In this document: one piece after another, positions 45,639-55,090 of the stretch
Position numbering within the stretch: the first letter of the stretch is position 1
Layout of the letters: each line of letters opens with the position of its first letter
NCBI RefSeq assembly: GCF_963259705.1
Contig: NC_081851.1
Span: forward strand, 60,348,855 to 60,412,854
Direction of reading: 5' to 3'
Source: Myotis daubentonii
Lineage: Eukaryota > Chordata > Mammalia > Chiroptera > Vespertilionidae
DNA: 64,000 nt
Notes under the pieces: generated by a model
What the model was told of the DNA's origin: nothing
Databases searched by the model: none
The model's input: only the letters and a program-made list of their open reading frames with translations
Translations under genes and position numbers: made by a program

Positions 45639-46382
45639 TGCCGGGGTCCAACCCCAGCGGGTCCAGGGGTCCCCAAAGGTGTGGACGGAGTCGGCGAAGA
45701 AGGAATGACACGGGGACAGTGTTCAGTTGATCAGCAGCCTAGCCAGGATCTCCAGCCAAGTTCTGGTCTGGATCTCCAGAGAGGTTCTGCTTAGGATCTC
45801 CAGCCAGGTTCTGTAGCCATGTTCCCTCACTAGGTTCTCCAGCCAGGTTCTGTCCAGGTTCTCCAGCCAGGTTCAGTCACCAGGTTCTAGTCAGGTTCTC
45901 TTGCCAATTTCTGTAGTCAGGTTCAGTCCAGGATCTTTTGCCATGTTCTCTCCAGCGAAGTTCTTCTGTCTGTAGGTTCTGTGTAGGTTCTGTCTGTAGG
46001 TTCTCTCTTCTTAGTTCTGTGTTCTAAGTTCTGTTCTCTTGCTGTCTTGTTACATCTGTATTTATACCAGTTGATTCAATCCTATCAATCTCTATTACAA
46101 AGGTTAGGGCGTTTCTTATCTCCATTCCAGGGAGTAAAGATTATGTAGCTTAAGCATGATTGTTCGTAGTTAAAGTGATTAATTACCCGCCTGGCACTTA
46201 GTTGAGGGGTTTTATTCCCTCCCTAACTTCAGGGGAAAATCCCTACCTGGGGAAACAACTTTTCTCAGAGAGGAGACCTTGGTTAAAACACATAATGCCA
46301 AGAAGGTGAGCAAACATCTTAAGAACAGTATGCCATATATGCCAGGTCCCTTGAAACAGCAAGGATGGACCGGCTCCCGGCA
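45639..46382 (-). mobile_element. ERV2-like solo LTR, 744 bp, 6-bp TSD
   Basis: On the minus strand it starts TGCCGGGAGCCGGTCC and ends GGTTGGACCCCGGCA; both flanks read CCCACC (45633-45638, 46383-46388), a perfect 6-bp duplication as in class II elements. A TATA-like TATAAATA lies at about 46059-46067. Downstream of it is a stretch of AACCTGG-type short repeats (45740-46035). No internal coding part remains, so it arose by LTR-LTR recombination. Confidence 0.92.
45740..46035. repeat. degenerate short tandem repeats inside the LTR
   Basis: About a dozen loosely repeated units of 11-28 bp built on CCAGCCAGGTTCT / GGATCTCCAGCCA. They sit in what should be the R-U5 part of the LTR. Confidence 0.85.
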
Positions 46383-46388
46383 CCCACC

Positions 46389-46715
46389 TCCCCCAAAAGT
46401 ACTACATATTCTTTCTGAATATATGTCTACATAGTAAAAGGAATTTTAACAAATAAGGAAGATAAATTCTAATGCTATGATAGCAGTTCTCTCTGGACAG
46501 AAAGAGAAAGGAATAAATAGTGGGGTAGAAATACGGAGATTTAGCTATACTGCAACATTTTATTTCTAAGGAAAGCAGGGAGAAGGCAACGGAGGGAACC
46601 AGTGCTAATATGGCAAAATGGCAATTCTTAATATTTTGGTTGGTGCATGAGTGTCAATTATATTCCTTTTCAAAGTTTTATGTTTAAATTATTTACTTTT
46701 TTATTATTATTTAAA
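46389..46715 (+). mobile_element. old L1 (L1M) 3' region, right part
   Basis: 'tatgtctacatagtaaaaggaattttaacaaataag', 'gctatgatagcagttctctctggacagaaagagaaagg' and 'tttcaaagttttatgtttaaatta' continue the L1M 3' UTR that is broken by the LTR. Confidence 0.65.
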
Positions 46716-47451
46716 AATTATGGACAGCTCACCAGCAAAGGGACTTCACTCCCTCTGCTGTCGTGCCTATTCTGTAGGAACTACCTGGGTTGATTAATGA
46801 CAAGGAACACGTAAGCACATCCTCAGATTAAATGCTAATAGTCATCTCTCCTCATCCCCACACAAGCTTTTTTCCTCGCCATTACACACATGCTCCGCCT
46901 TTGGTTTCTGTCCGACGACACTAGCCCCAGGAGACAAGATAAGAGAGAAAGGTGGAAAACATGAAACCAAACCCTTGTAAAACATGAAGAAACACTTACT
47001 CTGCTAGAACCCACTTTGGAATGCTCTGTGTTTCTGTCACCTCGGGCATTCTGATTCATTCGGAGCATCTCCTCCAGATACAAGTCATTTAGCCAGCTGA
47101 CAGGAGGAACAATTACTGCTGGCTTAAAAGATTGGTTGATTTCTCCTGCGTCTACTTGCCTGCAGGTCTGGCTCTCTGACAAATCAAGTCAGATCAATTT
47201 GTACCCTAAAGAGTAAATGGGAGGATGCAATTATTTTCTGGTTCAATAGAAAAGCATTTCATTTCAAAGGGCCGCTGTACAGCATTTCTTTTGAGATTCA
47301 CTAGGAATGGGTCAGGCCCCTAGAGAGTAAATGATGGGTTCTCGGGGGGCACAGCTCAGCTTCGCTTCTCAACAAGCTCTGAGAGCAGAGGCAGGACGTG
47401 GCGGGTGAACAGAAGGCATGGCATGGAGAGGGAAGGTTCTCCATAGTCCAT
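46716..47451. other. no recognisable feature
   Basis: About 740 bp. A 115-codon minus-strand frame (46835-47182) has no recognised domain. Confidence 0.4.
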
Positions 47452-47795
47452 TGTCTGAGTCAGTTCGGGCTGCTAACTCAAAATACTACAGACTGGATGG
47501 CTTACCAACCACAGAAATTTCTCACTGTGCTGAAGGCTGGAAACCCGAGGTTAGGGTGCCACTAGGAGGGAGTCCAGGTTGCAGACAGCTGACTTCTCAT
47601 GTCCCCACATGGCAGGAAAGAGAGCTAGCTACCTCTGCTGCCTCTTCTAATAGGGTCACTCATCTTCTGAAGGCTCCACTTCCAGGACCTAATTACTACC
47701 TCCCAAAGGCCTCACCTTCAAATACCATCACATTGGGATTGGGGTTTCAACATATGCATTTTGGAGGAACACGAACATTCAGTCCATGTTTAAGA
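47452..47795 (-). mobile_element. MaLR (MLT1/MST-like) LTR, antisense
   Basis: 'gtcagttcgggctgctaactcaaaatactacagactgg', CACAGAAATTTCTCACTGTGCTG, 'ctcatgtccccacatggcagg', TCCCAAAGGCCTCACC and ACCATCACATTGGGATTGGGG...CATTCAGTCCATG: the whole MaLR LTR in reverse. The 150-codon plus-strand frame here is a by-product. Confidence 0.92.
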
Positions 47796-48221
47796 AATAT
47801 TTTCTTTGTCTCATCAGAAGCAGTGAATCTTCTGAGAGGTAGAGAATATGCCAAAGATTCAAGAGGCTGAGAATTTAATTCTTCTGGCAGTCACACCAAG
47901 ATCTAGAAATTTACCCCTGAAATGAAACTCCGCCCCCCCCCCCCCCCCAAAAAAAAAGCAGAAATAAACTTCTGAAGAACAAGAGGGAAACAGAGGTGGA
48001 AAAATCGTGGAACCAGTCCGGTCCTTGACATACTGGTGCCCTTCCCTTGCCTGCCTACAGAACTGATGGTTGGCTCCAGGTTTCTGTGACTGAGAGCTTC
48101 CCCTGCAGGTTGTGCCTTCTCTGATGTTATCTATCACTGAACTCAGTCTTCAGGGTCAGATTCAACTGCACCCCCGCACACTCCCTATGCCCCCACCCCA
48201 CAGACATTACAGTTGGCACCT
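47796..48221. other. no recognised feature apart from a C-run
   Basis: Contains 16 consecutive C followed by 9 A at 47933-47957. No other feature. Confidence 0.5.
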
Positions 48222-48475
48222 AGGAGTTGGAATAATGTAGCACAAACACACAGGTTTTGGAGGCAGGCTGCTTGGGTTCAGTTCTTAGCTCCGTGGCTTA
48301 TTAGTTGTAAGACCGTAACAAACTACTTAACCTTCCATTTCCTCACCTGTAACACAACAACAGTACTGGCACCTTCCTCATGGGGTCGCTGTTAAAGGAC
48401 ATGATGCGTATAAAGCTCTTAACACAGTATCTGGTACAGATCAAGCACTCTACAGATGTTCATTATGATTATGGT
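48222..48475 (+). mobile_element. MIR SINE, near full length
   Basis: 'ggttttggaggcaggctgcttgggttcagttc', TTAGTTGTAAGACCGTAACAAACTACTTAACC, CATTTCCTCACCTG, TTCCTCATGGGGTCGCTGTTAAAGG and ACACAGTATCTGGTACAGATCAAGCACTC. Confidence 0.92.
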
Positions 48476-48699
48476 TGTTACTGTCTCCTGCCTTGGCTAT
48501 GTGATGCTAATCGGTTTGCTATGAAGGACTTGGAGATTTTAAATCAAAATTTTAGCCCTAAAGGTGAGGCATTCTTCCTCCGAGTCATTCCCATCTATCA
48601 TAGAATTGTCATTCTTCCCTATATTGATCTCCATGGCAATCAGATATTTATTCTTGTTCCCCATCTCTACATGCTACAGGAGGTAAATTTAATCTTGAG

Positions 48700-48870
48700 C
48701 ACAATATTGTAGCAATAGACAAGAAGACAGAAGGCAAGGGTTTTGTTTCTTTCTCTGGAAATAACCAGCTGTGTGTGTGAACAATTTGTTTACTATTTCT
48801 GCCTTGTGGTTTCCTCATCTGAAAAGTGAGGGTCATTTTTCATGCTCTCTTTACATCCCTGGGTTATGAA
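48700..48870 (+). mobile_element. MIR fragment
   Basis: 'ataaccagctgtgtgtgtgaac', then TGGTTTCCTCATCTGAAAAGTGAGGG and 'catccctgggttatgaaaac' follow sense MIR. Confidence 0.55.
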
Positions 48871-49352
48871 AACTGAAAAACGAATGTTGACTTACAAAGA
48901 GTAAGGAGAAAAAGAAATGCAAGAGACCATTGTTGGTTGATTATCTTTATTCTGACGCTGAAGTCCCTGAATGCATGAAGCCAGCAACGTCCAACATGGT
49001 AACTCCCAGAATGCAGGAAGTACGTCTACATAATACTGCTTTAACAGGCCTCGTGTTATAAAATCCATATTGTAATAATAAGGGACTTCATAAGTATTGT
49101 TGATAATGGTGGATCCCGAGTAAAGTTTAAAGCTTTTCAATATAAACTATAATTTCTATCTTTAAACTGCTCATTGCTGCCACATATTATATAAATTTAG
49201 CAAATTAAAAGCCTTCTCTCCTAAAATTAGAAACTGACCATGCACAGTTTCTGGTTGGCTCTTTTATAGCATTTGCATCTGATTTTAAGTATTTTATTTC
49301 CACAAAAGAATGCAAAGGGGTGAATAAATTTTCAGTTTGTTTCTTTTTATTT
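48871..49352. other. no recognisable feature
   Basis: About 480 bp AT-rich unique-looking sequence. Confidence 0.4.
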
Positions 49353-49368
49353 AAAAAATATACTTGTA

Positions 49369-49594
49369 GCCCTAACTGGTTTGGCTCAGTGGCTAGAGCG
49401 TCAGCCTGCAGACTGAAGGGTCCCAGGTTCAATTCCGGTCAAGGTCATGTACCTTGGTTACAGGCACATCCCCAGTAGGGGGTGTGCAGGAGGCAGCTGA
49501 TCGATGTTTCTCTCTCATTGATGTTTCTAACTCTTTATCCCTCTCCCCTCCTCTCTGTTAAAAAAAAATGAATAAAATATATTTTAAAAAAATA
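49369..49594 (+). mobile_element. young Ves SINE, first of a tandem pair
   Basis: GCCCTAACTGGTTTGGCTCAGTGG head, GGTTCAATTCC B-box, CCAGTAGGGGGTGT, GATCGATGTTTCTC body and tail. Flanked by AAAATATACTTGTA on both sides (ending 49368 and 49608). Confidence 0.95.
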
Positions 49595-49608
49595 AAAATA
49601 TACTTGTA

Positions 49609-49880
49609 GCCCTGGGTGGCATTGCTCAGTGGTTAGAGTGTCAGCCTGCAAACCTAAGGGTTTCAGGTTCAATTCCAGTCAAGAGCATGTACCTGGGTTG
49701 CAGGTTCCCTGCCCAGTCTGGATGAGTGTGGGAGGCAACCAATTGATGTGGCTCTCTCACATCAATGTTTCTTTCTTTCCTCTCTTCCCCTTCCCCACTC
49801 CCACCACATCCACTTTCATATATATATATGAAACTATATATATATATATCCTCCAGTGAGGATTAACCAAAAATAATAAT
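49609..49880 (+). mobile_element. older Ves-related SINE, second of a tandem pair
   Basis: Head GCCCTGGGTGGCATTGCTCAGTGG, body CCAATTGATGTGGCTCTCTCACATC, internal (TA)n at 49818-49850, and CCTCCAGTGAGGATTAACC end. The target string recurs as AATACACTTATA at 49881-49892, so this copy arrived first and the young Ves then used its duplicated target. Confidence 0.9.
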
Positions 49881-49936
49881 AATACACTTATAAATTATTA
49901 ACCAACTGCGTTTTCTGGAGATATTTTGAAAGTCTT

Positions 49937-50160
49937 TAAACATTTTTTTAAATATATTTTATTGATTTTTTACAGAGAGGAAGGGGGAGGGATAGAGAGC
50001 TAGAAACATTGATGAGAGAGAAACATCAATCAGCTGCCTCCTACACACCTCCCACTGGGGATGTGCCCGCAACCAAGGTACATGCCCTTGACTGGAATTG
50101 AACCTGGGACCCTTCAGTCCACAGGCCAACACTCTATCCACTGAGCCAAACCGGTCAGGG
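49937..50160 (-). mobile_element. young Ves SINE, inverted
   Basis: TATTTTATTGATTTTTTACAGAGAGGAAGG tail side, ATCAGCTGCCTCCTACACACC and head ending GAGCCAAACCGGTCAGGG. TGAAAGTCT flanks it (49927-49935, 50161-50169). A longer GATATTTTGAAAGTCT is repeated again just outside (about 50172-50187). Confidence 0.95.
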
Positions 50161-50599
50161 TGAAAGTCTCTAGATATTTTGAAAGTCTCATTAAAACTTC
50201 GTTTGCAACAGGAAATGGCTTCCACTTATGAACATTTTTGTGTTTCTGCTAAGACTGAGCTAACACCTACTATCACTGTTATCTGCTGTGCTGTCACATC
50301 AGAAATGATGCTCACAAAGTAAGTAGTAAATAGTTTATTTGCGACAAGCATGTCCTGCTGCTAAAGACTTATGAGCACTCTGCTTCATATCCCTGAGCAA
50401 TTTGGAGATGATTAACCATCACTCCTGCTTAGAGGATACAAATATAGGCAACCAGGGAAAATGCATTTATTGATATTAATGGGATTTATTTCCAATTTTT
50501 TAAAAAGTGTGCAGCCTCTCCAGTTACAGTGAGAACTTTCCTTTTCCCCCCAAGGAAATTGCTATCCTCATCTACATTGCTTTGTCAGACGGTTTCCTA
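50161..50599. other. no recognisable feature
   Basis: About 440 bp unique-looking sequence. Confidence 0.4.
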
Positions 50600-50930
50600 A
50601 GCCTGGATGCCTCCACGCCTCCACTATTTCCACATCTGTCTAAATCCTTTCATGTGCTACCTGTTCTGGGATGCCTCCTTCCCATCCCAACACAATTCCT
50701 CCCTTCTAAGCTCTCATAACCAAGTACCAGTATCTCTGCATAATGTTGATTCTCCTTTGCTTTTAAATTCTTTGTCTCACACAGAATTTTGTGTGTTAAA
50801 GGACTATGACCCATGTCTTTGAGATCTCTCCCCCTCTCCCCCTCTCTCTCTATTTCTCTCTCTCAATACAAATGCATATATAGCACCCACATGATGCTTT
50901 GCACATAGTAAACACACAACAAATATCAAT
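50600..50930 (+). mobile_element. L2 3' half
   Basis: 'catctgtctaaatcctttcatgtgctacctgttctgggatgcctcc', 'ctcataaccaagtaccagtatctctgc' and 'tatagcacccacatgatgctttgcacatagtaaacacacaacaaat' follow sense L2. A CT-rich tract lies at 50822-50864. Confidence 0.6.
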
Positions 50931-50939
50931 TGACAGATC

Positions 50940-51050
50940 ATAAGAGCCATGATGTACTCACTCAATAAGCATCTATTAAGGACTTCCTATGTGACAGGCT
51001 GTGCCAGACTCTGAATTGGAATGGGGATAACAGATAAATAAGACACAGTC
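50940..51050 (-). mobile_element. L2, antisense, left part
   Basis: CATCTATTAAGGACTTCCTATGTGACAGGCTGTGCCAGACTC, 'gggataacagataaataagacacagtcc' is antisense L2. It continues at 52360, past an L1 and two hAT insertions. Confidence 0.8.
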
Positions 51051-52135
51051 CAGCCATACAGATGGCCAGCAGATATAAAAGATACTCAACTGCAGTAGCT
51101 ATTAGGGAAATGCCAATCAAAACTACAATGAGATACCACCTCACACCTGTTAGAATGGCCATTATCAACAAGACAAGCAATAACAAGTGAGAGGTTGTGG
51201 AGAAAAAGGAACCCTCATTCCCTGCTGGTAGGAATGTAAACTGGTACAGCCACTATGGAAAACAGTATGGAGGCTCCCAAAAAAATGAAGAATAGAGTTA
51301 CCATATGACCCAGCAACCCCTCTTCTGGGTAGCTATCTGAAAAACCTGAAAACATTTATTTGCAAAGATATATGCACCCCATATTCATTGCAGCATTATT
51401 TACAATAGCCAAGAAATGGAAGCTACCTAAGTAGCCATCAATGGATGATTGGATAAAGAAGATGTGGTACATGCTAATATATACAATGGAATACTACTCA
51501 GCGATAAGAAAAGGTGAAATACTGCCACTGCCAACAACAGGGGTCCTCAAACTACAGCCCGCGGGCCACATGCAAATACAAATATTGTATTTGTTCCCAT
51601 TTTGTTTTTTTACTTCAAAATAAGATATGTGCAGTGTGCATAGGAATTTGTTCATAGTTTTTTTAAAAAAATATAGTCCGGCCCTCCAACGGTCTGAGAG
51701 ACAGTGAACTGGCCCCCTGTTTAAAAAGTTTGAGGACCCCTGGTCAACAACATGGATAAATCTTGAGAATATCATGCTAAACAAAATAAGTCAGATAGAA
51801 AAAGTTAAAAACCATATGATTTCACTGGTATGTGGGATATAAAACTGAAAGCAACAAATGAACAAACAATGAAAACAAACAAAAACTCATAGACACAGAC
51901 AAAAGTGTGTTTATCAGAGGGAAGGGGCTGGGTGGGTAGTGAAGGGTCAAGGGGGTCAAATATATGGTGAGAGAAGAATTGAACTTAGGGTTGTGGGTAC
52001 ACAATGCAATATACAGACCCTAGAATTGTACACTTGAAACCTATATAATTTTATTAACCAACATCACCCCAATAAATTTAATATTAAAAAAGACCCAAAG
52101 ATGTAAAAATAAAATCATAATAAGAAAAAAAAAGA
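51051..52135 (+). mobile_element. L1 3' end (ORF2 end and 3' UTR), split by a hAT element
   Basis: 'atacagatggccagcag', TACCACCTCACACCTGTTAGAATGG, 'agaggttgtggagaaaaaggaacc', ACTGGTACAGCCACTATGG, 'cagcattatttacaatagccaag' and AATGGAATACTACTCAGCG are the L1 ORF2 end. TACACAATGCAATATACAGACC and GTACACTTGAAACCTATATAATTTTATTAACC close the 3' UTR before an A-rich tail. 5'-truncated and non-coding. Confidence 0.95.
51538..51742. mobile_element. non-autonomous hAT element, 205 bp, inside L1
   Basis: Exact 16-bp inverted ends CAGGGGTCCTCAAACT and AGTTTGAGGACCCCTG, with GCCAACAA (51530-51537) and GTCAACAA (51743-51750) as 8-bp duplication with one change. The family is different from the CAGTGGTC family. 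Confidence 0.96.
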
Positions 52136-52143
52136 TAGCCTAG

Positions 52144-52359
52144 CGTGATGGCAAACCTATGACACGCGAACTCATTTTTTTGGTTGATTTTTCTTTGTTC
52201 AATGGCATTTAAATATATAAAATAAATATCAAAAATATAAGTCTTTGTTTTACTATGGTTGCAAATATCAAAAAATTTCTATATGTGACACGGCACCAGA
52301 GTTAAGTCAGGGTTTTTCAAAATGCTGACACGCCGAGCTCAAAAGGTTTGCCATCACTG
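52144..52359. mobile_element. non-autonomous hAT element, about 216 bp
   Basis: Ends CGTGATGGCAAACCT and AGGTTTGCCATCACTG; GCCTAG precedes it and GCCTAGAA follows. AT-rich centre, no coding capacity. The outermost bases at the left are eroded. It lies just after the tail of the L1. Confidence 0.88.
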
Positions 52360-52830
52360 GCCTAGAAGGAGACAGCCATAAGATTACAACACGTTGTGAT
52401 AAATGCCTGGATAAAAATACTCAAAATAATATAAAAGCACAAAAGAGGGAGGGAGTCCAGACAACCTTCCAAAAGAAGCAAGCTTGGGCTTCAACTTAAA
52501 GGTTGAGAGAATTTCACCAGGTGCCAGGGTTGGGGTGGGTGTGGAAGGCATTAAAAGGAAAAAGACTTGGTTATGGAAAAAATCATAGAGGTGTGAAAAA
52601 ATAATGGTTTGGGGGTGTGGTGTGGTGTATGAGATCGGAGCATTTGGCATGTAGTGGTGAGTGTAGGAGGATAGGCTGAAGAGAGAAGAAGCCAGACTGT
52701 GAAATATTTCCAATGCCAGATAAGGAACTTGAACTTGACCCAGCAGGCAGGAGACCTGCCTCAGGTTCTGCAGCAGGAGAGAAAGTGGATCAGACCTGGG
52801 TTTTAGAATGGTCATGCTGGCAGCTGGCAG
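52360..52830 (-). mobile_element. L2, antisense, right part
   Basis: 'gattacaacacgttgtgataaatgcctgg', 'cacaaaagagggagggagtccag', 'aagccagactgtgaaatatttccaatgccagataaggaacttgaac' and 'tcagacctgggttttagaatggtc' match the antisense L2 continuation of 50940-51050. Confidence 0.8.
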
Positions 52831-53448
52831 CTCAAATGACCATAGCTTTTGGCCCTTGCTGTCATTTCCTGCCCGTGGCACTGGTTATTTCACTACTCTG
52901 GAAAATTTAGAGCAAATGATGGTGAGTGCCCAGGAACCGTTAATTCCTGTTAATGCTTCAGTACAAACAAGGCACCGTCTCAGAATATAAATTTACTTTT
53001 GCATACTTTCACATAGGCAAGCACAGTAAAATCAACGTTGTTAATTAGTGTTGGTCCTAAAGACTAACAGCATTTAATTTCTCTCCTCCGCGCCCCCCCA
53101 CCCCCACCCCCCAGAAATAGCATTTTCTTTATAAGGAGTCAGAGAGGAAGGGAATGGAGCAAGTGAACTGTAAGAATAAAGCAATCAGAGTAGTTTAATT
53201 AAGTGAAACTCTGCCAGCGGTTGTGAATGTGACCCACAGCCTTATTTTGTTTGTATTTCAAATCATCCTTTGTAAAGAAAGAGAAGAAGTGTGCCTAGTA
53301 AGAATCTCTCTATACTCCTTCACTCTCACACGTTTAGGCAAACTGCATTGACATGGAATCATTTTTCAGATCAACAGTCAGAGGCAAAGGGAGAGCTGGC
53401 GGTGACCCTCTGATCCGTGCTACCAGCACCTAAAATACTTCATGGATC
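52831..53448. other. no recognised feature apart from a C-run
   Basis: A C-rich stretch at 53089-53113. Otherwise unique-looking. Confidence 0.4.
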
Positions 53449-53456
53449 CTGAAGGG

Positions 53457-53606
53457 CAGGGGTCAGCAAACTGGCTCGCGAGCCACATACGGCTCTTTGG
53501 CCCCTTGAGTGTGGCCACGAACTTTCCATCACACTGTACGTGTGCGCCCGCACGTGGTATTTTGTGGAAGAGCCACACTCAAGGGGCCACAGTTTGCCGG
53601 CCACTG
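53457..53606. mobile_element. foldback hAT MITE, 150 bp
   Basis: Ends CAGGGGTCAGCAAACTGG and CAGTTTGCCGGCCACTG; flanks CTGAAGGG (53449-53456) and CTGTAGGG (53607-53614). The right half repeats the left half in inverse order (CACACTCAAGGGGCCA against TGGCCCCTTGAGTGTG), so it is a left end joined to its own inverse. Confidence 0.93.
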
Positions 53607-53639
53607 CTGTAGGGAGTGGGAATATCGTAAAGCTTCCAA

Positions 53640-54379
53640 AAATGGGAAGGGGGAAGTTGGGGGGTGGGGGAAATGGGAAGGGGGAAGTTGGGGGGTGGGG
53701 GAAATGGGAAGGGGGAAGTTGGGGGGTGGGGGAAATGGGAAGGGGGAAGTTGGGGGGTGGGGGAAATGGGAAGGGGGAAGTTGGGGGGTGGGGGAAATGG
53801 GAAGGGGGAGGTTGGGGGGTGGGGGAAATGGGAAGGGGGAAGTTGGGGGGTGGGGGAAATGGGAAGGGGGAGGTTGGGGGGTGGGGGAAATGGGAAGGGG
53901 GAAGTTGGGGGGTGGGGGAAATGGGAAGGGGGAAGTTGGGGGGTGGGGGAAATGGGAAGGGGGAAGTTGGGGGGTGGGGGAAATGGGAAGGGGGAAGTTG
54001 GGGGGTGGGGGAAATGGGAAGGGGGAAGTTGGGGGGTGGGGGAAATGGGAAGGGGGAAGTTGGGGGGTGGGGGAAATGGGAAGGGGGAAGTTGGGGGGTG
54101 GGGGAAATGGGAAGGGGGAAGTTGGGGGGTGGGGGAAATGGGAAGGGGGAAGTTGGGGGGTGGGGGAAATGGGAAGGGGGAAGTTGGGGGTGGGGGAAAT
54201 GGGAAGGGGGAAGTTGGGGGGTGGGGGAAATGGGAAGGGGGAAGTTGGGGGTGGGGGAAATGGGAAGGGGGAAGTTGGGGGTGGGGGAAATGGGAAGGGG
54301 GAGGTTGGGGGTGGGGGAAATGGGAAGGGGGAGGTTGGGGGGTGGGGGAAATGGGAAGGGGGAAGTTGGGGGGTCGGGG
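53640..54379. repeat. 24-unit, 31-bp G-rich minisatellite
   Basis: Units run from one AAATGGGAAG to the next. Starts are at 53640 and every 31 bp to 54167, then 54197, 54228, 54258, 54288, 54318 and 54349. Four units are 30 bp (one G fewer), and four (53795, 53857, 54288, 54318) have GAGG for GAAG. The array has no stop in several frames, which yields spurious 255-303-codon frames on both strands. Confidence 0.98.
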
Positions 54380-54624
54380 TGAAGGATGCTCTAATTGTCA
54401 ATTGGTTCTGCCATCCTTAGGCTTGTACTAAAGAGCAGGGAGGGGGCGAGACATGAGCTAAGAACGCTAATTTCCCAAATACCGTGCTCTGTTTTTCACG
54501 ATAACCTTCAGCAGCCCAGAATGCAAAGATCTCATTCCAAACAGCCAGTTTCCCTTTTCCAGTCCTTTGAAGGGGAACAATTAGCCCGTTCATTTTAACT
54601 GTTGACTTATCTCTTGCCAGTTCA

Positions 54625-54840
54625 AGTTTGGACTTGGAAGTCAGACCTCCCAGGTTCCGATCTTTGATCCACAACTTTCCGTGTGATTTGGGACAAATTA
54701 CTCACGCTCCCTCTCTAAGATGAGGTCTTAAGTCCCTCATCTGTAAATGGAGATAAAGAAAGCAGCTACCTCAAGAGTTGTAAAGAAAAAGTAAAATAAT
54801 GGATGTGTCTAGCACAAAATAAGGACCCGTAAATGTTAGT
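54625..54840 (+). mobile_element. MIR SINE
   Basis: 'ttggaagtcagacctcccaggttccgatc', TGATTTGGGACAAATTACTCACGC, CCTCATCTGTAAATGGAGATAA and 'agagttgtaaagaaaaagtaaaataatgg' show sense MIR with a short internal insertion. Confidence 0.85.
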
Positions 54841-54924
54841 TTAGCATCATCAGAAAATGTCAGCAAAACCTGGCTACTTACTACCGCTTATCTAGGAACC
54901 CTAGTTAGTGTGAAGTGGTTTATT

Positions 54925-55090
54925 ACATTGTTTTAGAAATAGAGTTATGGAATCCGAGTTGTAAAAGAGTCAAAGAACACATAATCCAACTGTTTTACTC
55001 TTTAGAGAAGAAAACTGAAGGTCAGCGATCTGCCCTTGAGCCCTTTGCTTGTTCGGCGGGCAAACTGGGACCAGATCCATGGGTTCTTGA
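54925..55090 (-). mobile_element. possible MIR-type fragment, antisense
   Basis: 'ttactctttagagaagaaaactgaaggtcagcgatctgccc' and 'aaactgggaccagatcc' resemble antisense MIR. Weak. Confidence 0.4.

Noticed and set aside
47418..47870. 150-codon plus-strand frame
   Set aside because: Lies within an antisense MaLR LTR and has no recognisable domain.
53509..54420. 303-codon and overlapping 255-290-codon open frames rich in Gly/Trp or Pro
   Set aside because: They are translations of a stop-free 31-bp minisatellite, open on both strands, with no unique coding part.
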